This document shows positions 9,998 through 18,590 of a stretch of 64,000 bases of DNA, piece by piece. The position numbers were made by a program, and so were the translations under genes. Origin of the DNA: Alphaproteobacteria bacterium (lineage in GTDB: Bacteria > Pseudomonadota > Alphaproteobacteria > CALKHQ01); the NCBI GenBank assembly GCA_041396705.1, contig JAWKYB010000012.1:124001-188000 (forward strand). Direction: 5' to 3'. The notes under the pieces were generated by a model. The model was not told the DNA's origin. It saw nothing but the letters and a program-made list of their open reading frames with translations, and searched no databases. The stretch's first letter is position 1. Every line of letters starts with the position of its first letter.

Positions 9998-11372
9998 ATG
10001 CCCATTGAAATCCTGATGCCCGCGCTGTCGCCGACGATGACCGAGGGCAAGCTCGCCAAATGGCTGAAGTCCGAAGGCGACACGGTGAATTCCGGCGACG
10101 TCCTCGCCGAGATCGAAACCGACAAGGCGACCATGGAGGTCGAGGCGGTCGACGAAGGGGTCATCGGCAAGATCCTCGTCGCCGAGGGCACCGACGAGGT
10201 GGCGGTCAACACCCCGATCGCACTGTTGCTGGAGGAGGGCGAAGATGCCTCCGCCCTCAACGGCGCGTCCGCGGCCCCCGCCGCAAGGCCAGCGCCGGCG
10301 GCGGAGCCGGAACCGGCCCCGGCCGCCGCGGCGGCGCCGGCGGCGCCGCAGCCGGCTGCGCCCGCCGCGCCCGAATACACCGGCGAGACCGCCAGCATGA
10401 CGGTGCGCGATGCGCTGCGCGATGCCATGGCGGAGGAGATGCGCCGCGACGGCACCGTCTTCCTGATGGGCGAGGAGGTGGCCGAGTACCAGGGCGCCTA
10501 CAAGATCAGCCAGGGCCTGCTGCAGGAATTCGGCGCCAGGCGGGTGATCGACACGCCGATCACCGAGCACGGCTTCGCCGGCCTGGCGGTCGGCGCCGCC
10601 TTCAACGGCCTGCGCCCGATCGTCGAGTTCATGACCTTCAACTTCGCCATGCAGGCGATGGACCACATCATCAACTCGGCCGCCAAGACCCGCTACATGT
10701 CCGGCGGCCAGATGGGCAGCCCGGTGGTGTTCCGCGGCCCCAACGGCGCCGCCGCGCGTCGCCGCCCAGCATTCGCAGTGCTATGCCAGCTGGTACGGCC
10801 ACGTGCCCGGGCTGATCGTGATCGCGCCCTACAGCGCCGGCGATTCCAAGGCGCTGCTGAAGGCCGCGATCCGCAACCCGAACCCGGTGATCTTCCTCGA
10901 GAACGAGATCCTGTACGGCCGCACCCACGACGACGTGCCGACCGACCCCGACTATGTGGCGCCGATCGGCAAGGCGCGCATCCTGCGGCCGGGCGCCGAC
11001 GTCACCATCACCGCCTTCTCGCTGATGTGCGAGCGGGCGCTGGAGGCGGCGGACAAGCTGGCGGGCGAGGGGATCGACGCCGAGGTGATCGACCTGCGCA
11101 CCATCCGCCCGCTGGACACCGCGACCCTGGTCGGTTCGGTGAAGAAGACCAACCGCCTGGTCGCGGTCGAGGAGGGCTGGCCCTTCGCCGGGATCGGCTC
11201 CGAGCTGGCCGCGGTGATGATGGAACAGGCGTTCGACTGGCTCGACGCGCCGGTTGCGCGCGTGACCGGCAAGGACGTACCGCTGCCCTATGCCGCCAAT
11301 CTCGAGCGGATGGCCCTGCCGCAGGTCGACGACATCGTCGCCGCGGCCAAGGCCGTCTGCTACCGCGACTGA
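9998..11372 (+). CDS. pdhB: Pyruvate dehydrogenase E1 beta with N-terminal lipoyl domain, one frameshift
   Basis: The product starts with a lipoyl domain (residues 1-80, lipoyl Lys in ETDKATMEV), then an Ala/Pro linker (about 88-125), then the E1-beta transketolase-like domain (MTVRDALRDAM..., GEEVAEYQGAYKIS). An E1-beta with its own lipoyl domain is typical of alphaproteobacteria. The frame breaks at about 10754-10759, where GCGCG appears to have lost a CG: GAAAR should run on into VAAQHSQCYASWYG, which is found in another frame and continues to a stop at 11372. The two parts together give the expected length, about 458 residues. A real loss would disable pyruvate dehydrogenase, so a read error is likely. 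Confidence 0.93.
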
Positions 11373-11388
11373 ACACCGGAGAATCCCG

Positions 11389-12711
11389 ATGCCGATCCCC
11401 GTGCTGATGCCGGCGCTGTCGCCGACGATGACCGAAGGAAAGCTCGCCAAGTGGCACAAGGCCGCTGGCGACGCGGTCGCATCCGGCGACGTGATCGCCG
11501 AGATCGAGACCGACAAGGCAACCATGGAGGTCGAGGCGGTCGACGAAGGCATCCTCGGCAAGATCCTGGTCGACGAGGGCACCGAGGAAGTGGCGGTGAA
11601 CACGCCGATCGCGGTGATCCTGGAGGAGGGCGAGGACGAGAGCGCGCTGAACGGCTTCGACGCCGGCGGCGGCGCGGCCGCGTCCAAGCCGGCCGCCCCG
11701 GCAGAGGCGCCGGCGCAGAAGCCGGCCGCCGCCCCTGCCGCCAATGCCCCGGCAGCCGCCGCACCGTCGCAGCCGGCCGCGTCGGCCGCCGGCGGGCGGA
11801 TCGCCGCCAGTCCGCTGGCCAAGCGGATGGCCAGGCAGGCCGGGCTCGATCTCGGCGCCGTCGCCGGCAGCGGCCCGCACGGCCGGATCGTCAAGGCCGA
11901 CGTCGAGGCCGCGCTGAAGGGCGGCGCGAAGGCACGCGCCGCCGCACCGGCCGGCGAGGCGAAGGCGGCCGCAGCACCGGCCAAGGCAGCCCCGGCGCCC
12001 GCCGCCGCCGTGCCCGGCGAGCCGGCGTTCGAACTGGTGCCGCACACCAGCATGCGCAAGGTGATCGCGCGGCGCCTGACCGAGTCCAAGCAGACCGTGC
12101 CGCACTTCTACCTGACCGTCGATTGCGAGCTCGACGCGTTGCTGGCGATGCGCAAGACGCTGAACGACCAGTCGGGCGAGGGCGGCCCGAAGCTGTCGGT
12201 CAACGACTTCATCATCAAGGCCAGCGCGCTGGCGCTGATCAAGGTGCCGGCCGCCAACGCCTCCTACACCGACGAAGGCGCCAAGATGTACAAATCGGCC
12301 GACATCTCGGTCGCCGTCGCCATCGAGGGCGGGCTGATCACGCCTGTGATCCGCGCCGCCCAGACCAAGGGCCTGGGCACGATCTCGTCGGAGATGAAGG
12401 CGCTGGCGAAGAAGGCGCGCGAGGGCAAGCTGGTGCCCGAGGACTACCAGGGCGGCACCTTCTCGCTGTCCAACCTCGGCATGTTCGGCGTCAAGCACTT
12501 CGAGGCGGTGATCAACCCGCCGCAGGGCTGCATCCTGGCCATCGGCGCCGGCGAGCAGCGGCCGGTGGTCAAGGACGGCGCACTGGCCATCGCCACCGTG
12601 ATGTCGTGCACGCTGTCGGTCGACCACCGGGTGGTCGACGGGGCGGTCGGTGCCGAATACATGAAGGCGTTCAAGGGGCTGATCGAGAACCCGCTCTCGA
12701 TGATGCTCTGA
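11389..12711 (+). CDS. pdhC: Dihydrolipoamide acetyltransferase (E2) of pyruvate dehydrogenase
   Basis: A 440-residue core subunit. A single lipoyl domain (1-80, ETDKATMEV), an Ala/Pro linker, an E3-binding domain (about 136-175, ASPLAKRMARQAGLDL, with SGPHGRIVKADVE), a second linker, and the acetyltransferase domain with the catalytic DHRVVDG near residue 408. The lipoyl domain is nearly the same as that of PdhB, as expected for partners sharing lipoylation machinery. It starts 17 bp after the pdhB stop. Confidence 0.97.
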   Translation: MPIPVLMPALSPTMTEGKLAKWHKAAGDAVASGDVIAEIETDKATMEVEAVDEGILGKILVDEGTEEVAVNTPIAVILEEGEDESALNGFDAGGGAAASKPAAPAEAPAQKPAAAPAANAPAAAAPSQPAASAAGGRIAASPLAKRMARQAGLDLGAVAGSGPHGRIVKADVEAALKGGAKARAAAPAGEAKAAAAPAKAAPAPAAAVPGEPAFELVPHTSMRKVIARRLTESKQTVPHFYLTVDCELDALLAMRKTLNDQSGEGGPKLSVNDFIIKASALALIKVPAANASYTDEGAKMYKSADISVAVAIEGGLITPVIRAAQTKGLGTISSEMKALAKKAREGKLVPEDYQGGTFSLSNLGMFGVKHFEAVINPPQGCILAIGAGEQRPVVKDGALAIATVMSCTLSVDHRVVDGAVGAEYMKAFKGLIENPLSMML

Positions 12712-12739
12712 ACGAAGTCTTTGCCGCTAAGGAATTGCA

Positions 12740-14137
12740 ATGGCTGAGAAAAGCTACGACGTCCTGATCATCGGCGGCGGCCCCGGCGGCTATGTCGCGG
12801 CGATCCGATCGGCCCAGCTCGGCATGAAGACCGCCGTGGTCGAGCGGGCGCATCTCGGCGGCATCTGCCTGAACTGGGGGTGCATCCCGACCAAGGCGCT
12901 GCTGCGCTCGGCCGAGATCTACCACTACATGGAGCACGCGGCCGACTACGGGCTGTCCGCCGGCAAGCCGGGCTTCGACATCGCCGCCGTGGTCAAGCGC
13001 TCGCGCGCGGTGTCGAAGCAGCTGAACGGCGGCGTCGGCTTCCTGATGAAGAAGAACAAGGTCGACGTGATCGAGGGCGAGGCCGCGCTGGCCGGCGGCG
13101 GCAAGGTCACCGTCACCGGCAAGGGCGCCGGCAGCTATGCCGCCAGGCACATCATCGTCGCCACCGGGGCGCGGCCGCGGGTGCTGCCGGGCATCGAGCC
13201 GGACAAGAAGCTGATCTGGACCTATTTCGAGGCGATGGTGCCCGAGGCGATGCCTAAGTCGCTGCTGGTGATCGGTTCCGGCGCCATCGGCATCGAGTTC
13301 GCCTCGTTCTACCGCACCATGGGCGCCGAGGTGACGGTGGTCGAGCTGCTGCCGCAGATCCTGCCGGTCGAGGACCACGAGATCGCGGCGATGGCGCGCA
13401 AGCGGTTCGAGAAGCAGGGCATCCGGATCGTCACCGACGCCAAGGTGACCAAGGTCGACAAGGCCGCCAACGGCATCACCGCCACGGTCGAGGGCAAGGA
13501 CGGCAAGACCCAGACGATCAAGGCCGACCGCCTGATCTCCGCCGCCGGGGTGCAGGGCAACATCGAGAATATCGGCCTGGAGAAGGCGGGCGTGAAGACC
13601 GAGCGCGGCATCGTCGTCGCCGACGGCCTCGGCCGCACCAACGTGCCCGGCATCTATGCCATCGGCGACGTTGCCGGCCCGCCGATGCTGGCACACAAGG
13701 CCGAGCACGAGGGCGTCGTCTGCGTCGAGGCGATCGCCGGGGTCAAGGGCGTGCACCCGATGGACAAGGCCAAGATCCCGGGCTGTACCTACTGCAACCC
13801 GCAGATCGCCTCGGTCGGGTTGACCGAGAACAGGGCGAAGGAGACCGGCCGCAAGCTGAAGATCGGCCGCTTCCCGTTCATCGGCAACGGCAAGGCGATC
13901 GCGCTGGGCGAGCCGGAGGGGATGATCAAGACCATCTTCGACGCGGAGACCGGCCAGCTGCTCGGCGCCCACATGATCGGCGCGGAAGTGACCGAGCTGA
14001 TCCAGGGCTATGTGGTCGCGATGAACCTGGAGACCACCGAGGAAGAGCTGATGCACACGGTGTTCCCGCACCCGACGCTCAGCGAGATGATGCACGAGTC
14101 GGTCCTTGACGCCTATGGCAAGGCGATCCACGTCTAG
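12740..14137 (+). CDS. lpd: Dihydrolipoyl dehydrogenase (E3)
   Basis: A 465-residue FAD-dependent disulfide oxidoreductase that reoxidises the lipoyl groups of the complex with NAD+. Seen: FAD-binding GGGPGGYVAAIRSAQLG, redox-active disulfide GGICLNWGCIPTKALL, NAD-binding GSGAIGIEFASFY, and the C-terminal HPTLSEMMHE motif with its catalytic His. It starts 28 bp after pdhC and closes the pdh operon. Confidence 0.97.
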   Translation: MAEKSYDVLIIGGGPGGYVAAIRSAQLGMKTAVVERAHLGGICLNWGCIPTKALLRSAEIYHYMEHAADYGLSAGKPGFDIAAVVKRSRAVSKQLNGGVGFLMKKNKVDVIEGEAALAGGGKVTVTGKGAGSYAARHIIVATGARPRVLPGIEPDKKLIWTYFEAMVPEAMPKSLLVIGSGAIGIEFASFYRTMGAEVTVVELLPQILPVEDHEIAAMARKRFEKQGIRIVTDAKVTKVDKAANGITATVEGKDGKTQTIKADRLISAAGVQGNIENIGLEKAGVKTERGIVVADGLGRTNVPGIYAIGDVAGPPMLAHKAEHEGVVCVEAIAGVKGVHPMDKAKIPGCTYCNPQIASVGLTENRAKETGRKLKIGRFPFIGNGKAIALGEPEGMIKTIFDAETGQLLGAHMIGAEVTELIQGYVVAMNLETTEEELMHTVFPHPTLSEMMHESVLDAYGKAIHV

Positions 14138-14173
14138 CGGTGCGTGACGTGCCGGCGACGCACCATCCATCGC

Positions 14174-14275
14174 CGTCATTGCGAGCCGCCGCAGGCGGCG
14201 CGCCAATCCCGCTGACGCTGCCGACGCCGGCGCGAACGCGTGGATCGGCGCGTCGCTCGGCTCTTCGCGATGACG
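14174..14275. repeat. Imperfect palindromic intergenic repeat between lpd and lipA
   Basis: The left end, CGTCATTGCGAGCCGCCGCA, and the reverse complement of the right end, CGTCATCGCGAAGAGCCGAG, match over roughly 35 positions with several changes. The CGTCATTGCGAG ... CGATGACG form is that of dispersed palindromic repeats common between genes in alphaproteobacteria. Confidence 0.5.
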
Positions 14276-14321
14276 AGAAGAGGGCGTGGCCACAGCCCGG
14301 ACCCGAAAGCGAGAGCGCCGT

Positions 14322-15314
14322 ATGACGACCAAGAGCGACCCTGCCCTCCGGCACCCGGAGAAGGCCCACCGGCCGGACAATCCGACCGCGCACCCGAAGC
14401 CGAAGTGGCTGCGGGTCAAGGCGCCGACCTCGAAGGGCTACCAGGACACGGTCAGGATCGTGCGCGAGCGCAGCCTGCACACGGTGTGCGAGGAGGCGGC
14501 CTGCCCCAATATCGGCGAATGCTGGGCCAAGGGCCACGCCACCATGATGATCATGGGCGACACCTGCACCCGCGCCTGCTCGTTCTGCAACGTCGCCACC
14601 GGCCGGCCCGACCACCTCGACCCGCTGGAGCCGCTGAACGTCGGCCGCGCCGTGCGCGAGCTCGGCCTGGAGCACGTGGTCGTCACCTCGGTCGACCGCG
14701 ACGACCTCGGCGACGGCGGCGCCCGCCACTTCGCCGCGACCATCCGCGCGATCCGCCGCGAGGCGCCGGGCGCGACCATCGAGATCCTGACGCCGGATTT
14801 CCTGCGCAAGGACGGCGCGCTGGAGATCGTGGTCGAGGCGCGGCCCGACGTGTTCAACCACAACCTGGAGACGGTGCCGCGGCTCTATCCGCGGATCCGG
14901 CCCGGCGCCCGCTACTATCACTCGCTGCGGCTGCTGCAGCGGGTGAAGGAACTGGACGCGACGCTGTTCACCAAGTCGGGCCTGATGGTCGGCCTGGGCG
15001 AGACCGACGAGGAAGTCGGCCAGGTGATGGACGACATGCGGTCGGCCGAGATCGACTTCCTGACCGTCGGCCAGTACCTGCAGCCGACCCGCAAGCATGC
15101 GGCGGTCGACCGCTTCGTTACGCCGGAGACGTTCGACGCGATGGCGCAGAAAGCCCGCGCCAAGGGCTTCCTGATGGTGTCGGCGACGCCGCTGACCCGC
15201 AGCTCCTACCACGCCGGCGACGACTTCGCTCGGCTGCGGGCGGCGCGGGAAAGCTGGCTGGCGGCGGCGCGCGGGGCGTCGGCCGAGGCCGCGGCGACGC
15301 CGGCAGCCGAGTGA
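14322..15314 (+). CDS. lipA: Lipoyl synthase
   Basis: A 330-residue radical-SAM enzyme that inserts two sulfurs into octanoyl groups on lipoyl domains, serving the complex encoded just upstream. Seen: the auxiliary cluster motif CEEAACPNIGEC, the radical SAM motif CTRACSFCNV, and the later SVDRDDLGDGG and GLMVGLGETDEE segments. I chose the ATG at 14322. An ATG 12 codons earlier is possible but adds only an Arg-rich leader. Confidence 0.96.
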   Translation: MTTKSDPALRHPEKAHRPDNPTAHPKPKWLRVKAPTSKGYQDTVRIVRERSLHTVCEEAACPNIGECWAKGHATMMIMGDTCTRACSFCNVATGRPDHLDPLEPLNVGRAVRELGLEHVVVTSVDRDDLGDGGARHFAATIRAIRREAPGATIEILTPDFLRKDGALEIVVEARPDVFNHNLETVPRLYPRIRPGARYYHSLRLLQRVKELDATLFTKSGLMVGLGETDEEVGQVMDDMRSAEIDFLTVGQYLQPTRKHAAVDRFVTPETFDAMAQKARAKGFLMVSATPLTRSSYHAGDDFARLRAARESWLAAARGASAEAAATPAAE

Positions 15315-15405
15315 CCGCGGCGCCGTTGCAGCAGCGACGGCCGACCGCTCCGGCCGGCGCGGGCGCGCGGCCATCGCACGGTCGCGTGCGCCGGTCGGCG
15401 GGCCG

Positions 15406-15882
15406 ATGACCACCCATACCGAACGCCGCCACGTCCCCTACACGCCCGAGCAGATGTTCGAGCTGGTGGCGGCCGTCGACGCCTATCCGGAGTTCCTGCC
15501 CTGGTGCACCGCGGCGCGCATCCGCCGCCGCAGCGAGCATCTGATCGTCGCCGACCTGGCGATCGGCTACAAGGCGGTGCGGGAGAAGTTCACCTCCGAG
15601 GTGCACCTGCACCGGCCCAGCCGCATCGACATCACCTATTCCGACGGTCCGTTCAAATATCTGAACAGCCGCTGGCAGTTCGAACGCGGGCCGGGGGGAA
15701 CTCGCATCATCGACTTCCACGTCGACTTCGAGTTCCGCTCGCGCCTGCTGCAGCGGATCATCGGCCTGTTCTTCCACGAGGCCGTACGCCGCATGGTGCG
15801 TGCCTTCGAGACCCGCGCCGCCCGGCTCTATGGCGACGGCGCCGGTACGGCCGAGCCGTCCGTCGAAGGGCCCGCTGCCTGA
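15406..15882 (+). CDS. COQ10/RatA-like ubiquinone-binding START-domain protein
   Basis: A 158-residue polyketide-cyclase/START-fold protein beginning MTTHTERRHVPYTPEQMFEL, with VDAYPEFLPWC and the C-terminal LFFHEAVRRMVRAFETRA helix typical of COQ10 and the misnamed RatA family. Alphaproteobacterial members follow lipA and are thought to bind ubiquinone for respiration. Nothing supports a toxin role here. Confidence 0.88.
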   Translation: MTTHTERRHVPYTPEQMFELVAAVDAYPEFLPWCTAARIRRRSEHLIVADLAIGYKAVREKFTSEVHLHRPSRIDITYSDGPFKYLNSRWQFERGPGGTRIIDFHVDFEFRSRLLQRIIGLFFHEAVRRMVRAFETRAARLYGDGAGTAEPSVEGPAA

Positions 15883-15902
15883 CCGCCCGCTGGCGGCGGC
15901 GC

Positions 15903-15936
15903 TTTACATTGGCGCAAAACTAGGGATCATCCCTAG
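15903..15936 (+). promoter_or_regulatory. Promoter with overlapping 17-bp palindromic operator
   Basis: CTAGGGATCATCCCTAG (15920-15936) is a perfect dyad of two 8-bp arms around a central C. It overlaps a plausible -10 (GATCAT, 15925-15930) placed 16 bases after a -35-like TTTACA (15903-15908). The next gene, 33 bp away, encodes a HTH regulator, so autorepression through this site is the simplest reading. Confidence 0.6.
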
Positions 15937-15968
15937 CAGAGCAGACAGGAAATCGAACCGGGCAGCCC

Positions 15969-16697
15969 ATGCTCACCCCCACCCATATCCGCGCCGCGCG
16001 CTCGCTGATCGGCGCGCGCCAGTCGGATCTCGCAAAAGCGGCCGGCATCTCCTTGGCAACGTTGAACAATATCGAACGCAACGTCGGCGACCCGCGGGCG
16101 AGTACGTTGGCGGCGATCGAGACGGCGCTGGCGCAGGCGGGCGTTCTTGTCGAGGACAGCGCCGACCGGGTCGGCGTCGCGGTCGATCGCTTCAGCCGTC
16201 CGCGCCTGTTCGAGCCGTACCAGGCTAGCGAGGCGATCATGGCGGCGATCGGCCCGAAGGCGTTGTTCATGGCCGACGCCGTGGTCGCGTACGGCCGGCG
16301 CGGCGGCAGCCGCGAGGGCGGGGCGCATCCGCCGCGCTTCTGCGTCGCGCTGACCGGCAGGCTGCGCACCCAGGTATTCGACCGGGCGAGCCTCGCGCTG
16401 GACTCGCCGGCCGGCGCGGCCGAGGTCTGCGGCATCCTGATCGCCGCCTTCGCCTACCGGCGCAAGGTGCTGCGCTATATCGACCATGTGCTGGACGATA
16501 CCACCCAGCTCGGCGATGCCGACGTGGTCGCGCGCATCGCCGCCGCCCAGCCGCGTCCGATGACCCATCCGGCGCAGATCGTCGACGTGATCGACGACTG
16601 GGACCTGCTTGGCGACACCTATCTGTCCTGGAAGAGCCATCCCGCCCGCGACCTGTTGCTCAGCTTCGGCCCGCCGCCCGCCACGCAGGGCGGGTGA
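15969..16697 (+). CDS. XRE-type HTH regulator with an unidentified C-terminal domain
   Basis: A 242-residue protein. Residues 5-65 form a Cro/CI-type helix-turn-helix (RAARSLIGARQSDLAKAAGI, then SLATLNNIERN). The rest, about 170 residues, matches nothing I recognise; it has no metal motif or membrane segment and may be a ligand-binding or dimerisation domain. A palindromic operator lies in its own promoter. It is convergent with pncC, 26 bp away. Target genes are unknown. Confidence 0.8.
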   Translation: MLTPTHIRAARSLIGARQSDLAKAAGISLATLNNIERNVGDPRASTLAAIETALAQAGVLVEDSADRVGVAVDRFSRPRLFEPYQASEAIMAAIGPKALFMADAVVAYGRRGGSREGGAHPPRFCVALTGRLRTQVFDRASLALDSPAGAAEVCGILIAAFAYRRKVLRYIDHVLDDTTQLGDADVVARIAAAQPRPMTHPAQIVDVIDDWDLLGDTYLSWKSHPARDLLLSFGPPPATQGG

Positions 16698-16723
16698 GAC
16701 GTTGCCGGCCGCGGCCGGCCGCT

Positions 16724-17230
16724 TCACGCGGCTTCGACCGCCTCGCGCAACAGGCGAAGGGCGACGCGCACCGTCGATTGCCTGACCGCCGCCCGGTCGC
16801 CGGGAAAGACGTGGCGCTCGACCCGGCCCGCCGCCGCCGCGCCGTCGGCCTTGCGGGCGCAGGCCAGAAACACCAGCCCGACCGGCTTCTCGGCCGAACC
16901 GCCGCCGGGCCCGGCGATGCCGGTGACGGCGACCGCCACGTCGGCCCGGCTGGCGGCGAGCGCGCCGCGCGCCATGGCGACCGCCACCGGCTCGCTGACC
17001 GCGCCGTGGCGCGCGATCAGGTCGGCGGGCACGCCGAGCATCTGGGTCTTGGCTTGGTTGGAATAGGTGACGAAGCCGCGGTCGACCATGTCGGAGCTGC
17101 CGGCGACCTCGGTCAGGGTCGCGGCGATCAGGCCGCCGGTGCAGGATTCGGCCGTCGCCACCATCCAGCCGCGGTCGCGGTAGAGCGCCAGCAGGGCTTC
17201 GGCCTCGTCGATCGGCGACATCTCGGGCAT
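16724..17230 (-). CDS. pncC: Nicotinamide-nucleotide amidohydrolase, CinA C-terminal family
   Basis: A 168-residue stand-alone CinA-C domain that deamidates nicotinamide mononucleotide in pyridine-nucleotide recycling. Seen: TAESCTGGLIAATLTEVAGSS near residue 28 (catalytic Ser region), VTYSNQAKTQMLGV, and AVTGIAGPGGGSAEKPVGLV. I took the ATG at 17230; the ATG three codons later (17221) is also possible. It follows ispDF by 8 bp on the same strand, as in other alphaproteobacteria. Confidence 0.9.
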   Translation of the reverse strand: MPEMSPIDEAEALLALYRDRGWMVATAESCTGGLIAATLTEVAGSSDMVDRGFVTYSNQAKTQMLGVPADLIARHGAVSEPVAVAMARGALAASRADVAVAVTGIAGPGGGSAEKPVGLVFLACARKADGAAAAGRVERHVFPGDRAAVRQSTVRVALRLLREAVEAA

Positions 17231-17238
17231 GGCGGACC

Positions 17239-18420
17239 TCAGTCTTGCGGGCCGCGGACCAGGGTGGCGGAGGCGAGCGCGGCGATGCCCTCGCCGCGGC
17301 CGGTGTAGCCCAGCCGCTCGGTCGTCGTCGCCTTGACCGACACCCGCTCCGGCGCGATGGCGAGCAGGGCGGCGATCGCCGCGCGCATCGCGTCGCGATG
17401 CGGGCCGACCTTCGGGCGCTCGCAGATCACGGTGACGTCGGCATGGGCGATGGCAAAGCCCTCGGCACGGGCAATGTCGGCCGCGTGGCGCAGAAAGGTC
17501 GCGGAGGGTGCGCCCTGCCAGCGCGGGTCGGAGGGCGGAAAGTGCTGGCCAATGTCGCCCCGGCCGGCCGCGCCGAGCAGCGCGTCGGTCAGTGCGTGCA
17601 GGCCGACATCGGCGTCGGAGTGGCCGGCGAGCGCGAGCGCGCCGGGCACCGCGACGCCGCACAGCATCAGCGGGCGCGCGGCATCCTCGATCAGCCGGTG
17701 GGTGTCGAAGCCGTGGCCGCAGCGGACGTCGACGCCGCCGCCGCTGCCGCCGGCGAGCAGCCGTGCACGGGCGAGGTCGTCCGCCGTGGTGATCTTGAAG
17801 TTGTCGCGCCGGTCGGGCACCAGCCGCACCGCGATCCCGGCCGCCTCGGCGACAGCGGCGTCGTCGGTCAGGTCGCGGCCGGCGGCGGCGCGGTGCGCGG
17901 CCAGGATTGCCGGAAAGCGGAAGCCCTGCGGTGTCTGCGCCTGCCACAGCCCGGCCCGGTCGCGGGTGGCGGCGACCATGCCGTCGGCGCCGGCCTGCTT
18001 CAGTGTGTCCGCCACCGGCACGGCGGCGATCGCGCCGTCGTCGACGGCAAGCGCGCCGATCACCTGGGCGATCGTGGCCTGGCCGACGAACGGGCGTGCG
18101 GCGTCGTGGATCAGCACCAGCGCCGGCGGGTCGGCGGCCAACGCCTCCAGCCCGGCCCGAACCGACTGCTGGCGGCTGGCGCCGCCGGCAACCGGTGCGG
18201 CGACGGCCCGCCCGGCGGCGGCCGCGCGATAGAGCGCCGCGTCGTCGGGGTGGATCACCACCCGGACCGTGTCGACCAGCGGCGCCGCCAGGAAGGCGTC
18301 GAGCGCGCGGCCGAGCACCGTGGCGCCGCCGCCCAGCGGCGCATATTGCTTCGGCCGTTCGCCGCCGGCGCGCTGGCCGCGCCCCGCCGCCACGATCAGC
18401 GCCGCGATGCTCCGCTGCAT
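17239..18420 (-). CDS. ispDF: Bifunctional IspDF, MEP-pathway isoprenoid enzyme
   Basis: A 393-residue fusion. The N-terminal IspD domain (about 1-230, 2-C-methylerythritol 4-phosphate cytidylyltransferase) shows AALIVAAGRGQRAGG, RPKQY and VLIHDAARPFV. The C-terminal IspF domain (about 235-393, cyclodiphosphate synthase) shows RCGHGFDTHRL, GHSDADVGLHALTDALLGAA, and KATTTERLGYTGRGEGIAA. The fusion is common in alphaproteobacteria. The start at 18420 places the IspD glycine loop at the usual distance. It is divergent from ntrB. Confidence 0.96.
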   Translation of the reverse strand: MQRSIAALIVAAGRGQRAGGERPKQYAPLGGGATVLGRALDAFLAAPLVDTVRVVIHPDDAALYRAAAAGRAVAAPVAGGASRQQSVRAGLEALAADPPALVLIHDAARPFVGQATIAQVIGALAVDDGAIAAVPVADTLKQAGADGMVAATRDRAGLWQAQTPQGFRFPAILAAHRAAAGRDLTDDAAVAEAAGIAVRLVPDRRDNFKITTADDLARARLLAGGSGGGVDVRCGHGFDTHRLIEDAARPLMLCGVAVPGALALAGHSDADVGLHALTDALLGAAGRGDIGQHFPPSDPRWQGAPSATFLRHAADIARAEGFAIAHADVTVICERPKVGPHRDAMRAAIAALLAIAPERVSVKATTTERLGYTGRGEGIAALASATLVRGPQD

Positions 18421-18521
18421 GGTCCTCCGTCCGTCCTCGCCCCGGGCCCGACCGATTAAGGTCAATTCACCGCAACGCGCAATCTTGAACAATTCCGGAA
18501 AGCGTCTAGAGTGCACACCGT

Positions 18522-18545
18522 TTGAGCAGAGCGGCATTTGCTCAA
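18522..18545. promoter_or_regulatory. Inverted repeat between ispDF and ntrB
   Basis: TTGAGCA and TGCTCAA, 7-bp perfect arms 10 bases apart, lie 46 bp before the ntrB start in the shared divergent region. An AT-rich AATAAAT follows. It may be an operator for ntrB; no known consensus is matched. Confidence 0.35.
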
Positions 18546-18590
18546 TAAATAGGCATATGCGAAGCGATCAGGCAGATCGGCGGGGGGCTG

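Noticed and set aside
15406..15882. RatA toxin of a toxin-antitoxin pair
   Set aside because: The family name is historical; context next to lipA and the COQ10-like motifs favour a ubiquinone-binding role, and no antitoxin partner is present.
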